NCBI RefSeq assembly: GCF_031157275.1
Contig: NZ_JAVIFW010000030.1
Coordinates: 1 to 64,000, forward strand
From: Streptomyces sp. LHD-70
Lineage (GTDB): Bacteria > Actinomycetota > Actinomycetes > Streptomycetales > Streptomycetaceae
DNA length: 64,000 nucleotides
Direction: 5' to 3'
Positions within the stretch are counted from its first letter, which is position 1. Each line of letters begins with the position of its first letter. The notes below the pieces were generated by a model. It searched no databases, was not told the DNA's origin, and worked only from the letters and a program-made list of their open reading frames with translations. The position numbers were made by a program, and so were the translations under genes. Positions 41,828 through 49,899 of the stretch are shown here, one piece after another.

Positions 41828-42030
41828 GCCCCGCCCACCCCGAACAGGCGGGACAGGGCCAGACGCAGGCGGCCGCGGGCCGGGCGTTCGTGCGCCACGG
41901 CCTCGGAGCGGCGGTGGTCGCGCAGTTCGCGCACCACGTGCCAGTCGTGGCGGCCGGGGGCCGGCGGCTGCGGAGTGCCGTGCTGGGCGGCGCGGTAGGA
42001 GTCGAGCAGGTACTGCTGGGTGATGCTCAT
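41818..42030 (-). CDS. Small basic protein of unknown function
   Basis: 70 residues, rich in Arg and His, with an N terminus MSITQQYLLDSYRAAQHG and a C-terminal LRLALSRLFGVG helix. No membrane segment or known domain. A GAGAGG ribosome site precedes the ATG. It is divergent from the ArsR-type gene, and the shared gap holds a perfect palindrome, so it may be a target of that regulator. Confidence 0.65.
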   Translation of the reverse strand: MSITQQYLLDSYRAAQHGTPQPPAPGRHDWHVVRELRDHRRSEAVAHERPARGRLRLALSRLFGVGGAAH

Positions 42031-42143
42031 GACAGGTCGCCTCTCGGGATGCTGCGCACAGAGTTCGGGTGGAGGAGAGGGCCCCGCGGAAAGCCCGGAT
42101 CTTGTCGACGGCTCCAGAGTGGTCGGGCCGGGCGCGGCTGTCG

Positions 42144-42170
42144 CGTCGATTGACGGGAGCCGTCAATCGA
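42144..42170. promoter_or_regulatory. Perfect palindromic operator upstream of the ArsR-type gene
   Basis: GTCGATTGACGG (42144-42155) and its exact complement (42159-42170) are separated by GAG. Both arms contain TTGAC, a -35-like box on each strand. It is centred 50 bases before the ArsR-type ATG and about 125 bases before the divergent small gene. A 12-bp perfect arm strongly suggests a dimeric regulator site. Confidence 0.7.
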
Positions 42171-42207
42171 CCGGGGCGTTGTCAGACCCGGCGTGCACCA
42201 TGGGGAC

Positions 42208-43314
42208 ATGAGCGTGACCATCGACATCGCCGGCCTCCCGCCGGAGCGGATCTCCGTCGTGCCGTCTCCCCTCGCGGAGCTGGGCATGGCGCTGCACGCG
42301 CTGAGCGAACCGGGCCACCACCCGGGCCTGCAGGGCTGGGTCACCGCCGTCTCGGCAAGCCTTGACGCATGTCTCGCCGACCGGCTGTGCGAGGCGGACT
42401 TCCTGTGGCGTACGACGTTCTCGGACGTCTTCGCCCCCTTCGCCGGGATACCGGGCGGCAGGTCGCTGCCAGGCAGCACGCTCGCCGCCGAGCTGGACCT
42501 GCTCGACACGTTGAGCGACGAGACGTTCGTCGACATCGCCCTGGAGTTCACCTGCCAGCTGACGTACGACACGGTGACGCCGGACCCGTTGAACGACGCT
42601 GCGGTGCGTAAGCGGGCCCTCGATCTCGCGGCGACGCGCGGCGTGCACCAAGTCCGTTTCACCAAGCGCCTGTTGGACGACCCGCCACAGATCCGGACCT
42701 GGTTCCGGCAGTTGATGGAGGACTGCGAGGAGGCGTTCTTCGCGGACATCTGGGGACGCCTCGAGCACCAGCTGGCGGCCGACGCCCGGCACAAGACGGA
42801 ACTGCTGCGCCACAAGGGCCTCAAGGAGACGCTGAGCGCGGTGTCGGCGGCGGTCTCGCTGGAAGAGCGGGCCGAGCGCATCACCGTGGACAAGCTGTCC
42901 GAGGGGCGTACGGCGACGGGGGACGGCGGCCTGGTCCTGGTGCCCACCAGCCTGGGCTGGCCGCACCTGTTCGTGCTGCACCGGTACGGGTGGCAGCCCG
43001 CCATCACGTACCCCGTGGGCGCCCCGCGCCCCAGCACACCGGCCTCCGTCGAGGAGCTGACGCGCCGCATGGAGGCGCTGGCCCACCCGGTGCGGATGCG
43101 GCTCTGCCGTCACCTGGCGCGCGGCGCGTACACGACCAGCGAGCTGGTGGACGCGCACGGCATGACGGCGCCGGAGATCTCCCGGCATCTCACCGTCCTG
43201 AAGAAGGCCGGGCTGCTCACGGCGCGTCGGCGCGGCCGCTACGTCCTGCATCAGCTGGACCTGACCGCGGTCGCGCGGCTCGGCAGCGATTTCATCGAGG
43301 GGGTGCTGCGGTAG
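42208..43314 (+). CDS. ArsR-type regulator with large N-terminal domain (DUF5937-like)
   Basis: 368 residues. A novel N-terminal domain of about 270 residues precedes a C-terminal ArsR winged helix (RMEALAHPVRMRLCRHLARGAYTTSELVDAHGMTAPEISRHLTVLKKAGLL). No Cys-rich metal motif of classic ArsR proteins is seen, so a small-molecule or protein signal is more likely. ATG 42208 is preferred over GTG 42193. A perfect palindrome lies 38 bases upstream, a likely autoregulatory site. Confidence 0.85.
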   Translation: MSVTIDIAGLPPERISVVPSPLAELGMALHALSEPGHHPGLQGWVTAVSASLDACLADRLCEADFLWRTTFSDVFAPFAGIPGGRSLPGSTLAAELDLLDTLSDETFVDIALEFTCQLTYDTVTPDPLNDAAVRKRALDLAATRGVHQVRFTKRLLDDPPQIRTWFRQLMEDCEEAFFADIWGRLEHQLAADARHKTELLRHKGLKETLSAVSAAVSLEERAERITVDKLSEGRTATGDGGLVLVPTSLGWPHLFVLHRYGWQPAITYPVGAPRPSTPASVEELTRRMEALAHPVRMRLCRHLARGAYTTSELVDAHGMTAPEISRHLTVLKKAGLLTARRRGRYVLHQLDLTAVARLGSDFIEGVLR

Positions 43315-43377
43315 GGGGCCGCTTGTTCCCGGCACGTTTGCGCACCGTCGGCTCGGATGCCGTCCATCGCGCTCCGC

Positions 43378-43406
43378 GCTCGTCCTCAAGCGCCGGACGG
43401 GCTGAA
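43378..43406. repeat. Dispersed Streptomyces intergenic element
   Basis: The stretch around CGTCCTCAAGCGCCGGACGG and GCTGAA is, from memory, one of the most common short intergenic sequences of Streptomyces genomes, normally as one arm of an inverted repeat. Only one arm is present. It lies between convergent genes and may be a remnant terminator. Confidence 0.5.
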
Positions 43407-43407
43407 T

Positions 43408-44073
43408 TCATCCGCCCGCCCGCACCAGCCCCGTCTCGTACGCGAGGACCACGACCTGGACGCGGTCGCGTAGGGCGAGTTTGGTGAGGATGCGCCCCAC
43501 GTGGGTCTTCACCGTGGCCTCGGAGAGGACCAGGCGGGCGGCGATCTCGCCGTTCGAGAGGCCCTGGGCGACCAGGACCATCACCTCGCGCTCGCGGTCG
43601 GTGAGCCGCTCCAGCTCCTTGTGCTGCGGTTCCCCGCCGGTCTGCGGCAGCATCGGCGCGAACCGGTCGAGCAGGCGCCGGGTCGTCGAGGGCGCGACGA
43701 CCGCGTCGCCGCTGTGCACGGAGCGGATGGCACCGAGGAGTTCGCCGGGCGGCACGTCCTTGAGCAGGAAGCCGGAGGCGCCGGCCTTCAGCCCGGAGAA
43801 GGCGTACTCGTCCAGGTCGAACGTGGTCAGGATCAGCACCTTCGGCGGGTTCGGCGCCGAGCAGATGCGCGCCGTGGCCTCCACACCGTCGAGGCGCGGC
43901 ATCCGTACGTCCATGAGCACCACGTCGACCGCCGTCGAGCGCAGCACCTCCAGGGCCTCGGCGCCGTCACCGGCCTCCGCGACGACCTCCATGTCCGGCT
44001 GGGCGGCGAGCACCATGCGGAACCCGGTGCGCAGCAGCACCTGGTCGTCGACGAGCATCACGCGGATCGGCAT
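43408..44073 (-). CDS. NarL/LuxR-type response regulator
   Basis: 221 residues. The receiver has DD at 9-10, phospho-acceptor Asp55 in LMDVRMPR and Lys in LLKDVPPG. The C-terminal LuxR helix-turn-helix reads LTDREREVMVLVAQGLSNGEIAARLVLSEATVKTHV. GGAGGG lies nine bases before the ATG. It follows the histidine kinase gene by 51 bases and is its partner. The regulon is not apparent. Confidence 0.94.
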   Translation of the reverse strand: MPIRVMLVDDQVLLRTGFRMVLAAQPDMEVVAEAGDGAEALEVLRSTAVDVVLMDVRMPRLDGVEATARICSAPNPPKVLILTTFDLDEYAFSGLKAGASGFLLKDVPPGELLGAIRSVHSGDAVVAPSTTRRLLDRFAPMLPQTGGEPQHKELERLTDREREVMVLVAQGLSNGEIAARLVLSEATVKTHVGRILTKLALRDRVQVVVLAYETGLVRAGG

Positions 44074-44124
44074 TTCCGGTTCCCTCCAAGGGCACGGCGA
44101 GTGGCTGACAGGTGTCAGCGGGCG

Positions 44125-45327
44125 TCAATGGGCGGGTTTGAGCGGCAGCAGGGCACTGATCCGGAACCCGCCGCCGGGCCGCGGCCCCGCGTCCAGGGTG
44201 CCGCCGACCATACCGACGCGCTCCCGCATCCCGATGAGTCCGTGGCCGCGGCCGTCCGCGCCCCCGTCCTCGTACAGCTCGTGCGGGGCGCCCTGGCCGT
44301 CGTCCTCGACGAGCAGGCCGAGCCCGTCGTCGAAGTAGACGATCCGGACGCTGGCCCCGGCGTTGTCGCCGCCGTGCTTGCGCGTGTTGGTGAGCGCCTC
44401 CTGCACGATGCGGTACGCGGTCAGCTCGACGCCGCTGGGCAGCGGGCGCGGGGTGCCCTCGATCTTGAAGTCGACGGTGAGGCCGGAGCCGCGGACCTGC
44501 TCGACCAGCTCGTCGATCTGCCGGACGTCGGGCTGCGGGACGTACTCGCCGCTCTCCTGCTGCTCCCCGGTGCGCAGCACGCCGAGCAGCCGGCGCATCT
44601 CGGCGAGCGCCTGCCGACCCGTGCCGGAGATCGTCTCCAGGGCCTTCCTGGCCTGGTCGGGCGCGGTGTCCATGACGTACGCGGCGCCGTCCGCCTGCAC
44701 CACCATGACCGAGACGTTGTGCGCGACCACGTCGTGCAGCTCGCGGGCGATCCGGGCGCGCTCGGCCGCGACGGCGACCTTGGCCTGCGCCTCGCGCTCC
44801 TGCTCGAGCCGGGTCGCGCGCTCCTCGAGCTGGGCGAAGTACGCGCGTCGGGTGCGGATCGAGTCGCCGAGGGTCCAGGCGAGCGCGAACGGCACCATCG
44901 TGAAGCCCGCGATGAGGATGTTGCCCCCGACGCCGCTGTACTCGTTCGGCCAGGCGAGCTGCGAGATCGGCGCCGCGCAGAGCCCGCCGACGAGCGCGAA
45001 CCGCCGCGCCCAGTCCGCCCCTTCGGCCGCCACGGTGTAGATCAGCACCAGCATCGCGAAGTCCGCGGGCAGCACGCTCACGTCGGTGACCAGCTGGACG
45101 ACGCCGACCCCGGCGCTGAGCAGCAGCATCTTCTCCGGCCACTTGCGGCGCAGCGCCACGGCGAGGCTCAGGAGGAGGGAGACCGCGACGGCGGGGATCT
45201 CCGGAATGCGCCCCTGGCCGTTGCCCTGCGACGCAAGGCCCACGAACGCCACCATCAGGAGCACGACAGCCCAGAAGGTGTCGACGCCCGTGGGGTGTCT
45301 GCGGAGGAATTCATAGAGGCGCTGCAC
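44125..45327 (-). CDS. Sensor histidine kinase (NarX/DesK-like)
   Basis: 400 residues. An N-terminal membrane block of about five to six helices (15-170) is followed by a coiled coil, the HisKA_3 phospho-site ARELHDVVAHNVSVMV, and an HATPase domain with the N-box QEALTNTRKHG and the G-box GRGHGLIGMRERV. GTG 45327 has TACGCT seven bases upstream and no ribosome site, so it is leaderless. The signal is unknown; no outside sensor domain is present, so it may read the membrane itself. Confidence 0.92.
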   Translation of the reverse strand: MQRLYEFLRRHPTGVDTFWAVVLLMVAFVGLASQGNGQGRIPEIPAVAVSLLLSLAVALRRKWPEKMLLLSAGVGVVQLVTDVSVLPADFAMLVLIYTVAAEGADWARRFALVGGLCAAPISQLAWPNEYSGVGGNILIAGFTMVPFALAWTLGDSIRTRRAYFAQLEERATRLEQEREAQAKVAVAAERARIARELHDVVAHNVSVMVVQADGAAYVMDTAPDQARKALETISGTGRQALAEMRRLLGVLRTGEQQESGEYVPQPDVRQIDELVEQVRGSGLTVDFKIEGTPRPLPSGVELTAYRIVQEALTNTRKHGGDNAGASVRIVYFDDGLGLLVEDDGQGAPHELYEDGGADGRGHGLIGMRERVGMVGGTLDAGPRPGGGFRISALLPLKPAH

Positions 45328-45437
45328 ATAACCCAGCGTAGGTACGCGCCACTCGTGCGGGGGTCAACCGCAGGTTCGATCCCGTACGACACCTCGTACT
45401 CCCCAAGGTGGAGGCGCATAGCCTTGGCGTCTCGACG

Positions 45438-45532
45438 GGGAGTCGTGAACAGGTGAGGGAGTCGTGAACGGGCGAGGGAATCATGAACAGGCGAGGGAGT
45501 TGTGAACGGGTGAGGGAGTCGTGAACGGGTGA
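45438..45532 (+). repeat. 19-bp tandem repeat, five copies, upstream of the methyltransferase gene
   Basis: Five uninterrupted units of the form GGGAGTCGTGAACNGGYGA cover 45438-45532; copies 2 and 5 differ at one position. Every unit contains a purine-rich ribosome-site-like GGGAG and most a GTG. The last one includes the proposed start codon at 45529. The period is not a multiple of three, so copy number would change frame relations. Confidence 0.95.
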
Positions 45533-46635
45533 GCAGGACGGGGTGCGGTGTGGCGGGTGGTGCGGGCGAGGTCGCCGGTACTGGTGCGTCGTGGCCGCGC
45601 GGCTGGCGCGAGGCCGCCGAGGACGCGCTGTACGGGCGGCCGGACGGCTTCTATCTGCGGCCCGAGGGGCCCGCGGGCCACTTCCGTACGTCCGTGCACG
45701 CCTCGCCGCTCTTCGCCGAGGCCGTGGCGCGGCTGCTGTGCCGGGTCGACGCCGCGCTCGGCGGCCCGGCGGAGCTCGCGTTCGTCGACGTCGGCGCCGG
45801 GCGGGGCGAGCTGACGGCCGGGGTGCTGCGCGCGCTGCCCGCGGAGGTGGCGGCGCGCGTGCGGGCGTACGCGGTGGAGCGCGCGCCCCGTCCTGAAGGC
45901 TTCGACGACCCCCGCATCGTGTGGACGGCCCAAGTGCCGTACGGCGTCAGCGGGTTGCTGTTCGCCAACGAGTGGCTGGACAACGTGCCCGTGGACGTCG
46001 TCGAGGTCGACGCCGACGGGGCGGCGCGCCTGGTGCTCGTCGACGCGGACGGCACCGAGACCCTCGGGCCCGAGCCGTCCGGCGCGGACGCCCAGTGGCT
46101 GGAGCGCTGGTGGCCACTGCGGCCAGCAGAACACGAACGGCGCGCGGAGCCCGGACTGCGCGCAGCACCCGGACTGCGCGCGGAACCCGGCGGTCCGCGC
46201 GACGCGGCCTGGGCGGCGGCCGTCGGCGCTCTGGAGCGGGGCCTCGCGGTGGCCGTCGACTACCACCACACGCGCGGGAAGCGGCCCGAGTTCGGCACGC
46301 TGACCGGGTTCCGCGAGGGCCGCGAGTGCCGGCCCGTGCCCGACGGCTCCTGCGACCTGACCGCCCATGTGGCGCTCGACGCCTGCGCGCTGCCCGGCGC
46401 GAAGCTGACCGACCAGCGCACCGCGCTCACCGCACTCGGCGTCTCGGGCGCCCGGCCCCCGCTGGTCCTGGCGAGCACCGACCCGACCGCGTACGTCCAT
46501 GCCCTCGCGCACGCGGGCGAGGCCGCCGAGCTCACCGCACAGGGCGGGCTCGGCGACTTCGGCTGGCTGCTCCAGGCCGTGGACGTACCCCTGCGGGCGC
46601 TACTTGTCGATGTCGCCGACGACGAAGAACAGTGA
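45529..46635 (+). CDS. SAM-dependent methyltransferase of the MidA/NDUFAF7 family (DUF185)
   Basis: Up to 368 residues. The SAM loop is FVDVGAGRGELTAGVL; the family motifs GLLFANEWLDNVPVD, AVDYHHTRG and SCDLTAHVALDA are present. The mitochondrial relative NDUFAF7 methylates an arginine of NDUFS2, the homologue of NuoD, during complex I assembly. Here the gene converges on nuoD2 and overlaps it by 36 bases. The start is unsure: GTG 45529 lies in a tandem repeat, and an internal GTG giving VAGGAGEV is possible. Confidence 0.85.
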   Translation: MSRTGCGVAGGAGEVAGTGASWPRGWREAAEDALYGRPDGFYLRPEGPAGHFRTSVHASPLFAEAVARLLCRVDAALGGPAELAFVDVGAGRGELTAGVLRALPAEVAARVRAYAVERAPRPEGFDDPRIVWTAQVPYGVSGLLFANEWLDNVPVDVVEVDADGAARLVLVDADGTETLGPEPSGADAQWLERWWPLRPAEHERRAEPGLRAAPGLRAEPGGPRDAAWAAAVGALERGLAVAVDYHHTRGKRPEFGTLTGFREGRECRPVPDGSCDLTAHVALDACALPGAKLTDQRTALTALGVSGARPPLVLASTDPTAYVHALAHAGEAAELTAQGGLGDFGWLLQAVDVPLRALLVDVADDEEQ

Positions 46636-47760
46636 GCCCAGAATCGCCACCATGTCGGCGACGAGCGTCCCGGGCAGCAGCTCGGTCAGCGCCTGGATGT
46701 TGTTGTACGAGGCGGAGCGCAGCTTGAGGCGGTACGGGGTCTTCTCGCCCTTGGACACCAGGTAGTAGCCGTTGATGCCGAGCGGGTTCTCCGTCCAGGC
46801 GTACGTGTGCCCCTCGGGCGCCTTGAGGACCTTCGGCAGGCGCTGGTTGATGGGGCCCGGCTCGAGCTCCGCGATCCGGTCGAGGCAGGCGTCGGCGAGG
46901 TCGAGGGCGATGTGCGTCTGCTCCAGGAGGACCTCGAAGCGGGCCAGGCAGTCGCCCTCCTGCCGCGTCACCACCTTCAGCTCCCGCTGCAGCTCCCCGT
47001 ACGCGAGATACGGCTCGTCCCTGCGCAGGTCGAAGTCGACCCCGGAGGCGCGGGCGATCGGTCCGCTCACCCCGTACGCGTGCACCGCCTCGGGGGTCAG
47101 GACGCCGACGCCGCGGGTGCGGCCGCGGAAGATCTCGTTGCCGAGGACCAGGCGGTCGTAGACGTCCATCCGCGAGCGGACCGAGGCAACCCCCTGGCGG
47201 GCGCGCGACGTCCAACCGAGCGGAAGGTCCTCCTTGAGGCCGCCGACGCGGTTGAACATGTAGTGCATCCGGCCGCCGGAGACCTCCTCCATGACGTTCT
47301 GGAGCTCCTCCCGCTCCCGGAAGGCGTGGAAGACGGGGGTGATTCCACCCAGTTCGAGCGGGTACGAACCAAGGAACATCAGATGGTTGAGGACGCGGTT
47401 CAGCTCCGCGAGCAGCGTGCGCGTCCACACCGCGCGTTCGGGCACCTCCATGCCGAGCATCCGCTCGACGGCGAGGACCACGCCCAGCTCGTTCGAGAAG
47501 GCGGAGAGCCAGTCGTGGCGGTTGGCCAGCATCACGATCTGCCGGTAGTCCCGCGCTTCGAAGAGCTTCTCGGCGCCGCGGTGCATATAGCCGATCACCG
47601 GCTCGGCGTGCTGGATGCGCTCGCCGTCGAGCACCAGGCGCAGGCGCAGGACGCCATGGGTGGACGGGTGCTGGGGGCCGATGTTGAGCACCATGTCGGT
47701 GCTCTCGGCGGCTCCGCCGACACCGACAGTCCTGATCTGCGGATCCGTCTTCGGGCTCAT
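46600..47760 (-). CDS. nuoD2: Stand-alone NADH dehydrogenase subunit D (NuoD2)
   Basis: 386 residues, near the family norm of about 400-440. It is the 49-kDa quinone-pocket subunit of complex I. Conserved stretches include NIGPQHPSTHGVLRL, EPVIGYMHRGAEKLFE, NELGVVLAVERM, GGRMHYMF and PYRLKLRSAS near the C terminus, ending at VVGDIDK. No other nuo gene is nearby, so it is a second, orphan copy beside the main nuo operon, as in S. coelicolor. It overlaps the MidA-like gene tail to tail. Confidence 0.94.
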   Translation of the reverse strand: MSPKTDPQIRTVGVGGAAESTDMVLNIGPQHPSTHGVLRLRLVLDGERIQHAEPVIGYMHRGAEKLFEARDYRQIVMLANRHDWLSAFSNELGVVLAVERMLGMEVPERAVWTRTLLAELNRVLNHLMFLGSYPLELGGITPVFHAFREREELQNVMEEVSGGRMHYMFNRVGGLKEDLPLGWTSRARQGVASVRSRMDVYDRLVLGNEIFRGRTRGVGVLTPEAVHAYGVSGPIARASGVDFDLRRDEPYLAYGELQRELKVVTRQEGDCLARFEVLLEQTHIALDLADACLDRIAELEPGPINQRLPKVLKAPEGHTYAWTENPLGINGYYLVSKGEKTPYRLKLRSASYNNIQALTELLPGTLVADMVAILGSLFFVVGDIDK

Positions 47761-47881
47761 GGCACACAGTCTCTCGTACGGGACCGACATCGATCGAGAC
47801 GGGGACCGGTGCGCGTGCGACGACAGGCAGGAAACGGGCAGGGATGAGGGGAGCTTCGATGAGCTCGGGACGGAGACCGGC

Positions 47882-48454
47882 ATGACGCAGGAGCCCGGCG
47901 ACGGGTACGGGACGGCGGAGAGCGGCGACGGGTCCGGGTACGGGACGGCGGAGAGCGCGGCGGCCGCGCCTCCACGAGAAACGGCGGGCCCCGAGCCCGT
48001 CTGGCGGAGCCTGCCGCAGTCCATGCTCACGCTGCGCCGCCTCCTTCTCGTGGTGTGGATGGTGCCGCTGGCCGTGGCCGCCGGACTGCTCCTCGGACTG
48101 CTCGTGGGCCCGGTCTGGGCGGCCTTCGCCGCGCTGCCGCTCGCGCTGCTGCTGTGGGGGTGGCCGCTGCTCGGCCGCAACTGGCGGTCCTGGCGGTACG
48201 CGGAGCGCGCCGACGACCTGCTCATCCAGCGCGGGGTGCTGTGGCGCGAGGAGACCGTCGTCCCGTACGGCCGGATGCAGCTCGTCGAGGTCGAATCGGG
48301 GCCGCTGCAGCGGAAGTTCGGCCTTGCGAGCCTGCAACTGCACACCGCCGCCGCCGCGACCGACGCGACCATCCCGGGACTCGACCCGCGCGAGGCCGAA
48401 CGCCTCCGCGACCGGCTCACCGAGCTGGGCGAGGCACGATCGGCGGGCCTGTGA
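47882..48454 (+). CDS. PH-domain membrane protein (YdbS-like)
   Basis: 190 residues. A Gly/Glu/Ala-rich start, then two close membrane helices (about 55-100), then a bacterial PH domain (bPH_2) with DDLLIQRGVLWREETVVPYGRMQLVEVESGPLQRKFGLASLQLHT. It pairs with the next gene by a GTGA overlap, as YdbS and YdbT do in Bacillus, where the pair is tied to resistance to some bacteriocins. The exact function is unknown. Confidence 0.87.
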   Translation: MTQEPGDGYGTAESGDGSGYGTAESAAAAPPRETAGPEPVWRSLPQSMLTLRRLLLVVWMVPLAVAAGLLLGLLVGPVWAAFAALPLALLLWGWPLLGRNWRSWRYAERADDLLIQRGVLWREETVVPYGRMQLVEVESGPLQRKFGLASLQLHTAAAATDATIPGLDPREAERLRDRLTELGEARSAGL

Positions 48455-49788
48455 AGCCCATGGACGCGGCAGCGGCGGCAGCTCCCGACGGGGGCGTGCG
48501 GGAGCGGCGGCTGCACCCCGTCACGCCCTTGCGCCGCGCCTGGGCGCCCGTCGCGGTCGGGGCGGGCTGGGCGGTGCACGATCCGGACGGCGCGTACCGG
48601 CAGGTCACGGACCTGGCCGTATGGGTGCTGCTGCTCGCCGGTGGCGGCCTGGTCATCGCGGCCGCCCTGTACGGCTTCCTCAGCTGGTGGTTCACGCACT
48701 TCGCGGTGACCGACACGGAGCTGCGCATCCGCACCGGCCTGCTCTTCCGGCGCACGGCCCACATCCGCCTCGACCGGCTGCAGGCCGTCGACGTCAACCA
48801 GCCGCTGCTCGCTCGCATCGCCGGCGTCGCCAAGCTGAAGATGGACGTCATCGGCACCGACTCCAAGGACGAGCTGGCCTACCTGAGCGAGAAGGACGCC
48901 GCCGCGCTGCGGGCCGAACTCCTCGCCCGCGCGGCCGGGTTCGCGCCCGAGACGGCCCAGGACGTCGGTGAGGCACCGGTCGCGAACCTCGTCCACGTAC
49001 CGCCGAAACAGCTCGCCGTCTCCCTGCTCCTGACCGGTTCGACCTGGGTGCTGCTCATCGCCGCGCTCGCCGTGCCGCCGGTGCTCTGGCTGACCACGCA
49101 CAGCCCCGGCCTGGTGATCGGCACCGGCCTGCCCCTGCTCGGCGCCGCGGGCGCGAGCAGCGTGGGGAAGTTCGTGAAGGAGTACGACTGGCGGGTCGGC
49201 GAATCCCCGGACGGGCTGCGGCTCGACCACGGGCTGCTCGACAAGGAGCACGAGACGGTGCCGCCCGGCCGGGTCCAGACCGTACGGATCGTGGAGCCGC
49301 TGCTGTGGCGGCGGCGCGGCTGGGTGCGGGTGGAGCTGGACGTCGCCGGGTCGTCGAACAGCGTGCTCGTGCCGGTCGCGCCGCGCGAGCTGGCGGTCGC
49401 GGTGGTCGCCCGGATCCTGCCGGGGGTGACGGTGCCCGAGGCGGAGGCGCTGTCCCGGCCGCCCGAGCGCTCGAAGTGGTGCGTGCCGGTGTGGTGGCGC
49501 GGCCACGGACTCGCGGTCACGGACGCGGTGTTCACCACCCGGCACGGGCTGCTCAAGCGCACGCTCACCCTCGTCCCGCACGCGAAGGTGCAGAGCGTAC
49601 GGCTCACTCAGGGGCCGTGGGAGCGCCGTAACGGTGTGGCCGACGTCCATGTGGAGACCGGCGCCAACACCACCGTCGCCGCCCGTCTCCGGGACGCGGC
49701 GGAGGCCGAACTCCTGCTCCAGGCCCAGGCGGACCGCTCACGCACGGGGCGCAGGACGGCTCGGCCGGATCGGTGGATGGCTACGTAG
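48451..49788 (+). CDS. Multi-PH-domain membrane protein (YdbT-like)
   Basis: 445 residues with about four membrane helices in two pairs (about 50-75 and 190-235) and three bPH_2 domains: TDTELRIRTGLLFRRTAHIRLDRLQAVDVNQPLL, PDGLRLDHGLLDKEHETVPPGRVQTVRI and TDAVFTTRHGLLKRTLTLVPHAKVQSVRL. GTG 48451 overlaps the previous stop. The two proteins probably form one membrane complex. A strong hairpin follows. Confidence 0.88.
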   Translation: MKPMDAAAAAAPDGGVRERRLHPVTPLRRAWAPVAVGAGWAVHDPDGAYRQVTDLAVWVLLLAGGGLVIAAALYGFLSWWFTHFAVTDTELRIRTGLLFRRTAHIRLDRLQAVDVNQPLLARIAGVAKLKMDVIGTDSKDELAYLSEKDAAALRAELLARAAGFAPETAQDVGEAPVANLVHVPPKQLAVSLLLTGSTWVLLIAALAVPPVLWLTTHSPGLVIGTGLPLLGAAGASSVGKFVKEYDWRVGESPDGLRLDHGLLDKEHETVPPGRVQTVRIVEPLLWRRRGWVRVELDVAGSSNSVLVPVAPRELAVAVVARILPGVTVPEAEALSRPPERSKWCVPVWWRGHGLAVTDAVFTTRHGLLKRTLTLVPHAKVQSVRLTQGPWERRNGVADVHVETGANTTVAARLRDAAEAELLLQAQADRSRTGRRTARPDRWMAT

Positions 49789-49818
49789 GTGCCGGTACGT
49801 GCGAGGGGCTCTGTACGT

Positions 49819-49858
49819 ACGAAGGGGGCCACGGTCGTCCGACCGTGGCCCCCTTCGT
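49819..49858. terminator. Bidirectional terminator after the PH-domain genes
   Basis: Perfect 18-bp stem (49819-49836 with 49841-49858) and a GTCC loop, between convergent genes. Confidence 0.9.
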
Positions 49859-49899
49859 GCGTACCGGGTGATGTGCTCGTGCGGGTGCGGACCGGCCGC

